Part shown: positions 7,201 to 13,479 of the stretch, piece after piece
Numbering within the stretch: the first letter of the stretch is position 1
Layout of the letters: each line of letters starts with the position of its first letter
Source of the DNA: Actinomycetota bacterium
GTDB lineage: Bacteria; Actinomycetota; Actinomycetes; Nanopelagicales; Nanopelagicaceae
Direction: 5' to 3'
Length of the DNA: 16,265 nt
NCBI GenBank assembly: GCA_009924185.1
Contig: RFSC01000007.1
Location: forward strand, 1-16,265
The notes under the pieces: generated by a model
The model's database searches: none
The model's input: the letters and a program-made list of their open reading frames with translations, nothing else
Told to the model about the DNA's origin: nothing
Made by a program: the position numbers and the translations under genes

Positions 7201-7259
7201 GGGCTATTAGGTTCGCTCGGGTTTATTCGAGCCTGGTCTGCTCGGCCCATTTAGGGCTA
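7201..7259 (-). promoter_or_regulatory. Possible structured 5' leader of actinorhodopsin
   Basis: On the minus strand two small hairpins precede the Shine-Dalgarno: GCCC with GGGC around a five-base loop (7245-7257) and GCTCG with CGAGC around eight bases (7215-7232). TAGCCC occurs twice (7254-7259 and 7201-7206), so the GGGC between them could pair with either copy, the second lying two bases from the GGAGG. No known riboswitch class is recognised; regulation is speculative. Confidence 0.3.
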
Positions 7260-7357
7260 AGCGATCACCTCTTCCGTAGGCCCATATGAAGCCTCGGTCA
7301 AAGCAATTAGGAAAAGGGTGCTCCTTACTCATGAGTTGTTCAAGCCGAAATCACGGC

Positions 7358-7371
7358 ATTTCTTAAGAAAT
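7358..7371. promoter_or_regulatory. 14-bp perfect palindrome between actR and murI
   Basis: ATTTCTTAAGAAAT is a perfect palindrome in the divergent intergenic region, between the two likely promoter zones. A second shorter palindrome, ACTCATGAGT, is at 7327-7336. Either could be a dimeric regulator site; AT-rich chance palindromes are also possible. Confidence 0.3.
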
Positions 7372-7420
7372 CTTTATTTTTTCTATGACTTTTCGGGGCA
7401 AATCGGACATAGAAACCTTC

Positions 7421-7426
7421 GATAAT
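7421..7426 (+). promoter_or_regulatory. Possible -10 element of murI
   Basis: GATAAT matches TATAAT at five of six positions but ends one base before the first ATG (7428). If it is used, transcription would begin inside the annotated reading frame and translation would start at TTG 7446 or GTG 7470. No good -35 is seen. Confidence 0.35.
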
Positions 7427-7427
7427 A

Positions 7428-8291
7428 ATGAGCCAGGCCACAGTTTTGCGGGGCTTTACACTTCAACCCGTGTCCTCGAGCGCAGTAAACCCATCAAATC
7501 AAGCCAATCAACCGATAGGCATATTTGATTCTGGGCTAGGCGGATTGACCGTAGCCAGAGCCATTATTGATCAGCTACCCAATGAATCCACGATCTATTT
7601 TGGCGACACCGCCCGTGGACCATATGGCCCGCGTCCCTTGGCAGAGGTGCGCTCCTTTGCGCTAGAGATTATGGACTCACTTGTCAGCGCTGGGGTCAAG
7701 GCGATTGTTATCGCATGCAATACCGCTAGCGCTGCGATGCTTCGTGATGCCCGCGAGAGGTACTCGATTCCGGTGATTGAGGTTATCCAGCCGGCGGTGC
7801 GCCGCGCAGTTTCAGCCACCAAGAGCGGAAAGATCGGCGTCATTGGTACTCAAACCACAATTGATTCGCAGGCCTATAACGACGCCTTCGCCGCAGCCCC
7901 GCATTTGAATTTAACAACAGTGGCCTGTCCTGATTTTGTTAATTTTGTAGAACGGGGAGAGACATCCGGAGCTGCGGTTACCGCTGCAGCAGAAGGTTAT
8001 TTTCAACCTCTCAAGAAGGCTGAAATTGATACCTTGGTTTTGGGCTGTACACATTACCCCTTACTAACCGGTGTCATCTCTTATGTCATGGGTAACGATG
8101 TAACGCTAGTTTCCAGCGCTGAGGAGACAGCAAAAGATCTTTACCGTGTCTTGGTGCAAAACAATTTGTTGCGCTCTGAATCCACTCCAGCTACACATCA
8201 ATTTATCTCGAGTGGCGATCCAGAAAATTTTGCCAACTTGGCAAGAAGGTTCCTCGGCCCTGAGGTCAACTTTGTTAAAGGTAAACTTTGA
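7428..8291 (+). CDS. murI: Glutamate racemase
   Basis: It interconverts L- and D-glutamate, supplying D-glutamate for peptidoglycan (cytoplasm, cofactor-independent). Family motifs are PIGIFDSGLGGLTVARAI (29-46), GDTARGPYGPRP (59-70), IACNTASA (95-102) with catalytic Cys97, and LGCTHYPLL (205-213) with catalytic Cys207. The first 28 residues (Ser/Asn/Gln-rich) precede the usual start of the fold and are longer than most homologues. Because a GATAAT hexamer abuts the ATG and no Shine-Dalgarno is present, the true start could be TTG 7446 or GTG 7470. It leads a rightward run with rph (45-base gap) and rdgB. Many actinobacteria have an extra metallo-beta-lactamase-fold gene between murI and rph; it is absent here. 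Confidence 0.96.
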   Translation: MSQATVLRGFTLQPVSSSAVNPSNQANQPIGIFDSGLGGLTVARAIIDQLPNESTIYFGDTARGPYGPRPLAEVRSFALEIMDSLVSAGVKAIVIACNTASAAMLRDARERYSIPVIEVIQPAVRRAVSATKSGKIGVIGTQTTIDSQAYNDAFAAAPHLNLTTVACPDFVNFVERGETSGAAVTAAAEGYFQPLKKAEIDTLVLGCTHYPLLTGVISYVMGNDVTLVSSAEETAKDLYRVLVQNNLLRSESTPATHQFISSGDPENFANLARRFLGPEVNFVKGKL

Positions 8292-8336
8292 GAATCAACT
8301 TTGTAATTCTCAATTCTCCAATGAAAGAGAGCGCCA

Positions 8337-9095
8337 GTGTCAGCAAGCGATAACTCAACATCTCATAACTTGTCTGGCCGTATTGATGGCAGGAGCGCAA
8401 ACCAGTTAAGAGAGATTAAATTTGAAAGAGGCTGGTTAAATCAGGCAGAGGGCTCGGTGCTAGTTTCCTTTGGAAACACACGGGTTTTGTGTGTTGCCTC
8501 CTTTACTCCAGGGGTTCCCCGATGGTTGGTGGGTTCAGGAAAGGGTTGGGTGACATCGGAGTACTCCATGTTGCCGCGCGCAACCCACACCCGCTCTGAT
8601 CGCGAGAGCGTGAAGGGAAAGCTAGGTGGGCGTACTCAGGAAATCTCCCGCTTAATCGGACGCTCGCTACGCTCCATCGTTGATATGAAGGCATTAGGCG
8701 AGAACACCATTGTTTTAGATTGCGATGTTTTGCAGGCTGATGGTGGAACCCGCACCGCAGCAATTACTGGTGCATATGTTGCATTAAGTGATGCAATTAC
8801 TTGGGCCACAAAGCAGGGGCATATAGCTGGAAAATCACCGCTTTCAGACTCAGTTGCTGCAGTTAGCGTTGGAATTATTAACGGAACTCCAATGCTTGAT
8901 CTTTGCTATGAAGAGGATGTCTCAGCCGAAACCGATATGAATATCGTTTGCACCGGCGGAGGCGAGTTTGTCGAGGTTCAAGGAACCGCAGAAGGAAAAC
9001 CTTTTGACCGAGAGCTTTTGAATCAGCTCCTAGATTTGGGATCCAAAGGCTGTCTACAACTCGCTGAGCTACAAAGAGCAGCGTTAGCCCGCTAA
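8337..9095 (+). CDS. rph: Ribonuclease PH
   Basis: A phosphorolytic 3'-5' exoribonuclease that trims tRNA 3' ends in the cytoplasm. Visible signatures are RIDGRSANQLREI (15-27), GNTRVLCVASF (46-56), the phosphate-site segment GGRTQEISRLIGRSLR (97-112) with Arg99, and LDCDVLQADGGTRTA (127-141) with Asp130 and Asp135. Length 252 fits the family with a slightly extended N-terminus. GTG at 8337 is chosen because a GAGAG lies five bases upstream. A TTG at 8370, closer to the conserved fold, is the alternative but has no ribosome site. The gene lies between murI and rdgB, a common actinobacterial order. Confidence 0.96.
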   Translation: MSASDNSTSHNLSGRIDGRSANQLREIKFERGWLNQAEGSVLVSFGNTRVLCVASFTPGVPRWLVGSGKGWVTSEYSMLPRATHTRSDRESVKGKLGGRTQEISRLIGRSLRSIVDMKALGENTIVLDCDVLQADGGTRTAAITGAYVALSDAITWATKQGHIAGKSPLSDSVAAVSVGIINGTPMLDLCYEEDVSAETDMNIVCTGGGEFVEVQGTAEGKPFDRELLNQLLDLGSKGCLQLAELQRAALAR

Positions 9096-9117
9096 ATCCT
9101 TTTTTGAAATCCTTTCT

Positions 9118-9720
9118 ATGAATGAACTTGTAGTTGCCACTCGCAATCAGGGAAAGATTGCAGAGCTAAAAAGATTATTGGTTGAACATGCTCCGAATCT
9201 GCAACTTCGTTCTGTAGCTGAATTTGATTTAGCTGATGTTGAGGAAACTGGTGTGACCTTTGAGGAGAATGCTCTGCTGAAGGCGACAACTATCGCCACC
9301 CTAACTGGATTGCCGGCATTGGCAGATGACAGTGGAATTGCTATCGATGCCTTAAATGGCGCACCTGGGGTTTTTTCTGCGCGCTGGGCCGGAAAACATG
9401 GTGATGATGCCGCCAACATAGAGAAGGTCCTATTTGAATTGCAGGATGTTCCGGTAGAAGGACGCGGAGCACAGTTTGTCTGCGTTATCGCACTAGCTTT
9501 GCCGGATCACAGAAGCCTGACCGTTAGGGGAGAGCTGCAGGGCGTTGTTCGATTTAAGCCTGAAGGTGAGTTCGGCTTTGGGTATGACCCGATATTCCAA
9601 CCAGATGGATTTTCCATAACAACTGCGCAGATGACGCCGGAACAGAAGGATGAGATCAGCCATCGCGGCAAGGCGTTGCGTGAAATCGCCCCGAAAATTC
9701 AACCCTTTATCGGCCTTTAA
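9118..9720 (+). CDS. rdgB: XTP/dITP pyrophosphatase (non-canonical purine NTP pyrophosphatase, RdgB/HAM1)
   Basis: It hydrolyses dITP, XTP and ITP to monophosphates, keeping deaminated purines out of nucleic acids. Motifs in order are VATRNQGKIAEL (6-17; Thr8, Asn10, Lys13), the metal-binding TFEENALLKA (47-56; Glu49), LADDSGIAIDALNGAPG (68-84; Asp70, Asp71), FGFGYDPIF (152-160) and SHRGKALRE (181-189). All expected residues are present and length 200 is typical. It begins 22 bases after rph and probably shares its transcript. No clear Shine-Dalgarno is seen. The stop codon lies inside a short perfect palindrome (9713-9724) that lacks a loop or T-tract. Confidence 0.97.
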   Translation: MNELVVATRNQGKIAELKRLLVEHAPNLQLRSVAEFDLADVEETGVTFEENALLKATTIATLTGLPALADDSGIAIDALNGAPGVFSARWAGKHGDDAANIEKVLFELQDVPVEGRGAQFVCVIALALPDHRSLTVRGELQGVVRFKPEGEFGFGYDPIFQPDGFSITTAQMTPEQKDEISHRGKALREIAPKIQPFIGL

Positions 9721-9804
9721 AGGCATCCACTTCTAAATTGCGCAGGTAGGCTTATGCCATTGAATCTGCCTTGCAAAATTAGGCAAAGCAGCGAAATCAC
9801 GTCG

Positions 9805-9810
9805 AAGGAG
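9805..9810 (+). promoter_or_regulatory. Shine-Dalgarno deciding the GTG start at 9816
   Basis: AAGGAG lies five bases before GTG 9816, and no ATG is near. It fixes the start of the lysine-rich membrane protein. Confidence 0.85.
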
Positions 9811-9815
9811 TAGTT

Positions 9816-10607
9816 GTGGCAGCAAAGAAGAAAGCTTCTGCAAAGCGCCCGGTTAAGAAGGCGGCTGCAAAGCGCCCAGCAAAGAAAGCGGCCAGCAAGT
9901 CGGGCAAGAAAGCGGTAAAGAAAACCGCCAAGAAAGCTGTTAAGAAAACCGCAAAGCGTCCGATCAAAAAAGCTGCAGCAAAAAAGCCAGCAGCGAAAAA
10001 AGTTGCGGCCAAAAAGAGTGCGAGCGCAAAGGTTGATGCTGCAAAGATTGTTATTCCACCAGTTCCTTCTCGTAATACCGCAGCTGTAACTAGTACACCA
10101 GCACCAGCGAAGAGCTCTACACCTGCAGCTCCAGCAAAAAAGAGCTCCAGCAATGTTTTGTTCTTGGTTATCGCTGGCGTAGTTCTGCTAGCTATTTTCG
10201 CTTTAACAAACTCTTCAGATGATGAGGGCGCAACTCCTACTCCAACCGCATCAGAATCAGTCTCTGAAGAACCAACTGCAGAACCATCTGAAAGTGCAAG
10301 CGAAGAGCCAGCGCTCTCTGCTTATGAAGCACCACAAAGCTTTGTTGCTATCGCAAATGGCAGCGAAGGTGTAACTCTGCGCTGGAAGGCCCCATCTGCT
10401 ACAGAGGGACTAACCGGTTATCTAATCTCAGTTTCTTACAATGCGGTTGATTTCACCGAAGTCACCACAGTTGCAGCAGATCAGCTTTCATATGAGATCG
10501 CCAAGGTAGGCGATGAGGGCGGAACTCAGTTCCTATTGCAATCGGTTTACTCCGATGGCACCAAGGTTGATGCAAAGAAGTTCTCTCTGAAGGGTAAGTT
10601 TCAATAA
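9816..10607 (+). CDS. Histone H1-like lysine-rich N-terminus, one TM segment and a fibronectin-III-like C-terminal domain; function unknown
   Basis: There are three parts. Residues 1-72 hold 28 Lys and 3 Arg in Ala/Lys/Pro repeats such as KKAVKKTAKKAVKKTAK (31-47), like eukaryotic H1 tails and bacterial HupS- or HctB-type DNA-binding tails. Residues 113-131 (NVLFLVIAGVVLLAIFALT) form a single membrane helix. Residues 136-167 are a Glu/Ser/Pro/Thr linker and 168-263 look like one beta-sandwich domain of the fibronectin III type (core EGVTLRWKAP at 184-193, then GYLISVSYN). The positive-inside rule places the lysine tail in the cytoplasm and the FN3-like domain outside. It has no signal peptide or enzyme motif. 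A strong Shine-Dalgarno is present and an intrinsic terminator follows. Binding of nucleoid DNA by the tail is inference; an RNA, ribosome or acidic-polymer role is possible. Confidence 0.85.
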   Translation: MAAKKKASAKRPVKKAAAKRPAKKAASKSGKKAVKKTAKKAVKKTAKRPIKKAAAKKPAAKKVAAKKSASAKVDAAKIVIPPVPSRNTAAVTSTPAPAKSSTPAAPAKKSSSNVLFLVIAGVVLLAIFALTNSSDDEGATPTPTASESVSEEPTAEPSESASEEPALSAYEAPQSFVAIANGSEGVTLRWKAPSATEGLTGYLISVSYNAVDFTEVTTVAADQLSYEIAKVGDEGGTQFLLQSVYSDGTKVDAKKFSLKGKFQ

Positions 10608-10644
10608 CCTTTAGTTAAAACCTTTAATTAAATTAGATTAAATT

Positions 10645-10674
10645 AACCGCCTCGAATTCCGGGGCGGTTTTTTT
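10645..10674 (+). terminator. Intrinsic terminator after the lysine-rich/FN3 gene
   Basis: AACCGCC (10645-10651) pairs with GGCGGTT (10663-10669), followed by a run of seven T. The T-run overlaps the stop codon of the convergent acyltransferase gene (10673-10675). On the minus strand the hairpin is followed by TTAATTTAATC, so it may act weakly in both directions. Confidence 0.88.
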
Positions 10675-12427
10675 ATTGATTCAATACCTCGCGAATAGCC
10701 GCCACATAGGCATTTACTCCGGGCGGATTTAGGTGAACACCATCGGTGGCAAAGTACTCGGGATGATTCGCAGAGATGCGATCCCAATCCACCAAGATGG
10801 TGTTTGGGTACCGCGCAACAACAGAGCTAATGATTTGATTGTTCTCATCCTTCCAACCACGTGGCACAGCTGTATTAACCACGATGATTTTTGGCTGATT
10901 TCGCACAATCTCCATCAGTGCAATTACATCTGATTCGACTAGCCGGTTGTTGTTGCCTAGGTTTAAAACAACAGGAGAGTTAGCAACAAACTGTTGATCG
11001 GTCTGAGTTACCTCAATCAGCTCATTAATTTGACGCCCCACCCGGGCGTTAATCAACTCAATCCGCTCGTACTTAGCCAAGACATTACGGATTCCGAGAA
11101 TTACTGAGTCACCTGTTACCCATAATCCAGGGGTATCCGCATCGGTGATTACTTGATCAACGCCATCTTCAGCCACAACCGCAGCTTGTTCTGCTGCAAC
11201 AATCTCATCAGCTTTCTTCATCGCGTTGATGGAGACAATTGAAGTAGCGAAGAGTGTTATGACCACAGCTGCAGATGCAAATAGTTTTTGCCGCAGCCGG
11301 ACTGATTTGGTTCGATACTTCATGCCGCGGAACCAGAGTTCAAAGTAACCGCGACGAACTGGAATTTCGATGTAGCGAAGAGAGATATCCGCCAGGGCGA
11401 ATACGATCAAAACCCGAAGTGCGTACAAGGCCCAATCATCGCCAACTAAATCTATTGAGGGTCTAGTGAGTTGGAAAACAATCCAATGCCACAGATAGAT
11501 GCCATAGGAGCGCTCTCCAATCCAGATCAAGACTCTGGTGCTAAGCAAGGGCGCAAAACGTGAAGCGGGATGAACTACTGAAATCAAGGTAAAGCAACCA
11601 AATATCGCAGCCAGCGGAAAAGCGATTCGATAAAGCGTTGGATCACTTTCATTAATAAAAAGGAAAGTGGCGAGCAACCCCAGAAAACCAAAGACTCCAA
11701 TCAGATCAACAAAATCCTGCGCCCGTTTTGAGATTTCCTTGGTCAGATTCTGCGGTTTCCAACTAACCGCTAAAGCAGAACCTAAGAACAATCCAATCGA
11801 GTGGGTATCGGTTCCAAAGTAAACATGGCTAATTGCTGATTCCTGAGTATCGATTCGGATTGAATATGCAAACAAGGCAACGCCCGAAGCCAGCGCAATA
11901 GCCAGAGCTGCGAAGGAGATATTTTTTTTGCCAAAATAACGCAGAACAAAGAGCAAGACCAATGGCCAAATAAAATAAAACTGCGCCTCAACCGCCAGAG
12001 ACCAGGTGTGTTGTAATAGTGGTGGCCTACCAATACTTTCAAAGTAATCCTGCTCCCGAGCCACAAGAGCCCAGTTCATGGTTCCACTCAAAACATATGG
12101 AATATCCGAGATGAAACGTCTGACAGTTTCTGGCGCGTACACGCCGATGTAAAGTGTTGTAAAAACCAGCATCGCAATTAGTGCTGGCAGCAACCGGCGA
12201 ACTCGACTTAGATAAAAGGCTCTTAGATCCAAAGTTCCAGAGCGGGCGATTGATTCCAGAATTAATCCGGTGATTACATATCCAGAGATTACAAAAAATA
12301 AATCAACGCCGAGAAATCCGCCTGGAATCCAATCTATGCCCAGGTGATAAAGCAGAACGGCAATGACCGCAACCGCTCGTAATCCATCTACTGAATGTAT
12401 GTAGCGGTTTGTGGAGCTAGACATCAC
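10673..12427 (-). CDS. Acyltransferase-3 (OafA/OatA-type) membrane protein fused to an SGNH domain
   Basis: Probably O-acylates a cell-wall or surface glycan. Residues about 8-355 are the acyltransferase-3 domain with about ten membrane helices and the conserved YIHSVDGLRAVAVIAVLLYH (9-28; His11, Asp14, Arg17, His28), then FFVISGYVITG (44-54) and SLAVEAQFYFIWPL (143-156). Another membrane helix (385-401) leads to an external SGNH-hydrolase-like domain (433-584) with GDS (439-441, Ser441), LNLGNNN (488-494) and DGVHLNPPG (562-570; Asp562, His565). By analogy with OatA, the membrane part moves an acyl group across and the SGNH part transfers it. The start is GTG 12427 or ATG 12424; either overlaps the stop of the upstream coiled-coil gene, so the two are coupled. 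The acceptor is unknown. Confidence 0.93.
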   Translation of the reverse strand: MMSSSTNRYIHSVDGLRAVAVIAVLLYHLGIDWIPGGFLGVDLFFVISGYVITGLILESIARSGTLDLRAFYLSRVRRLLPALIAMLVFTTLYIGVYAPETVRRFISDIPYVLSGTMNWALVAREQDYFESIGRPPLLQHTWSLAVEAQFYFIWPLVLLFVLRYFGKKNISFAALAIALASGVALFAYSIRIDTQESAISHVYFGTDTHSIGLFLGSALAVSWKPQNLTKEISKRAQDFVDLIGVFGFLGLLATFLFINESDPTLYRIAFPLAAIFGCFTLISVVHPASRFAPLLSTRVLIWIGERSYGIYLWHWIVFQLTRPSIDLVGDDWALYALRVLIVFALADISLRYIEIPVRRGYFELWFRGMKYRTKSVRLRQKLFASAAVVITLFATSIVSINAMKKADEIVAAEQAAVVAEDGVDQVITDADTPGLWVTGDSVILGIRNVLAKYERIELINARVGRQINELIEVTQTDQQFVANSPVVLNLGNNNRLVESDVIALMEIVRNQPKIIVVNTAVPRGWKDENNQIISSVVARYPNTILVDWDRISANHPEYFATDGVHLNPPGVNAYVAAIREVLNQ

Positions 12428-13308
12428 CGAGATTTCGCAGTTGTTTTCTTGGCTTTACTTTTAGCTTTTTTCGGTGTGTTTTTCATGCTCTTCTTAACAG
12501 AGCCTTTTGAAGTGGAGGGTTTTGCACCAGAACTCTTGTTTTGGATTTCTTCAGTTACGTTCTGCTGTGCCTGCGCAACTCGGGCCGCTAGCTTGGCATC
12601 ACCAGTAGGAGTTCCATCTGCAGCGATAGCGCTAACAACCTGCTTTTGCAGCTCTGCCAATCTATTGAAAGCTGTTTCCAGGCGAGCTCGAGATTGAGAG
12701 ATGGCGTTTTCAGCAGCATCCAAGGATTGGGTTTGAATTCGATAGAGCCGCTCCGCCTCTGAGATTACGCCAGCTAGCCAGGTGCGATACTCCGATACCT
12801 CAGTGGTGGCAGAGACAACCAGACGCTCAGCTTCTCGCTTTGCATTTGAGGTGATCTGTGAACCCTCGCGTTTTTTGGAGTTGATTAAATCCTCTGCCTC
12901 AGATTCCGCTTTTGAGAGAATATCTGACGCATCATTTTCTGCAGCCTCCAAATATTTGCGGCCCCGTGATTCAGCCTGCGCCAAAGTGGATTTAGCTTTT
13001 GCCTCAGCAATTTCAATTGCGCTGGTTGCCTGCTTTTTGCTCTCAGATAAAAGCCTTTCAGCGCTTGCGTTGGCTTTTGCCTCGCGTTGTTGTGCGGTAC
13101 GAATAATCGACATGGCGGTTTCAGTTGCCAGGATTTCAAACTCTTCTTTAGATAGAGAGGTGATGTCACGACGAGAGCGCAGATCATTTAACTGTGACTC
13201 GAGTTCGCGAATTCGCTCGAGCGCTGCAGAGCCGGCAGCAAGATTTGGTTTCTCGGCCTCTTCTTCGCCTTTAAAACCAACCCAGGATAAAAACTTCTTA
13301 TCGGCCAC
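12424..13308 (-). CDS. Long coiled-coil protein with 11-residue repeats and a lysine-rich tail (DivIVA-like scaffold?)
   Basis: No enzyme motif, signal peptide or membrane segment is visible. Residues 27-47 form a short coiled coil. Residues 79-177 fit nine consecutive 11-residue units, for example AEAKAKSTLAQ, AESRGRKYLEA, AENDASDILSK and AESEAEDLINS, with small residues at unit position 5 and mostly larger ones at 8 and 9. This hendecad pattern is typical of right-handed coiled coils in ATP synthase b and parts of DivIVA/Wag31. Helices continue to about 228. Residues 262-294 are a Lys/Ser/Ala tail. The start is GTG 13308, with AGGAG seven bases upstream. The TGA overlaps the acyltransferase start. 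A polar or envelope scaffold role is inferred from composition and the coupled envelope gene; it does not match DivIVA clearly enough to name it so. Confidence 0.85.
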   Translation of the reverse strand: MADKKFLSWVGFKGEEEAEKPNLAAGSAALERIRELESQLNDLRSRRDITSLSKEEFEILATETAMSIIRTAQQREAKANASAERLLSESKKQATSAIEIAEAKAKSTLAQAESRGRKYLEAAENDASDILSKAESEAEDLINSKKREGSQITSNAKREAERLVVSATTEVSEYRTWLAGVISEAERLYRIQTQSLDAAENAISQSRARLETAFNRLAELQKQVVSAIAADGTPTGDAKLAARVAQAQQNVTEEIQNKSSGAKPSTSKGSVKKSMKNTPKKAKSKAKKTTAKSR

Positions 13309-13315
13309 TTTCTAG

Positions 13316-13361
13316 CTCCTAATCATCAATAACTTTTATTTGGCAGGCTTTAACTGCGCAA
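13316..13361 (-). promoter_or_regulatory. Ribosome site and weak promoter for the coiled-coil/acyltransferase operon
   Basis: AGGAG (13316-13320) is seven bases before the GTG start and is convincing. Further up, TTGCGC (13356-13361) and TAAAAG (13333-13338) have a 17-base spacing and may be the promoter, but TAAAAG lacks the final T of a good -10. Confidence 0.4.
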
Positions 13362-13440
13362 CCCAACCGCACCATTGAATAGCACCAGAAGGGGCGGGAA
13401 TCTTCCCATGATTAAGCGGGAGTTGAAAATGGGGTGATGG

Positions 13441-13471
13441 CCCTAAGCCAGGCAGCGCCTCGAGCTTAAGG
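13441..13471 (-). terminator. Stem-loop after glutamate dehydrogenase, possible terminator
   Basis: On the minus strand, CCTTAAGC pairs with GCTTAGGG over eight pairs including one G-U, and an inner AGGC/GCCT pair forms a nested stem. It lies just after the gdhA stop codon (13480-13482). No T-tract follows, so it may act as an mRNA 3' end stabiliser or a factor-dependent stop instead. Confidence 0.4.
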
Positions 13472-13479
13472 TGGCTAGA

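Noticed and set aside
7286..7366. 26-codon plus-strand ORF upstream of murI
   Set aside because: Only a weak AGG precedes it, no promoter is evident, and it lies across the presumed leader and regulatory region of actR. Nothing supports translation.
9713..9724. 12-bp perfect palindrome over the rdgB stop codon as a terminator
   Set aside because: It has no loop and no T-tract; a TTTAAA-centred palindrome of this size can arise by chance.
9797..10153. 118-residue minus-strand frame rich in Ala and Phe opposite the lysine-rich gene
   Set aside because: Phe and Ala runs are the expected antisense of AAG/AAA and GCA/GCG codons; it has no own ribosome site and no recognisable family.
12782..13315. 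177-residue plus-strand frame opposite the coiled-coil gene
   Set aside because: It is the Ser/Ala-rich antisense shadow of the hendecad repeats. The minus-strand frame has a Shine-Dalgarno, a repeat pattern and a coupled downstream gene.
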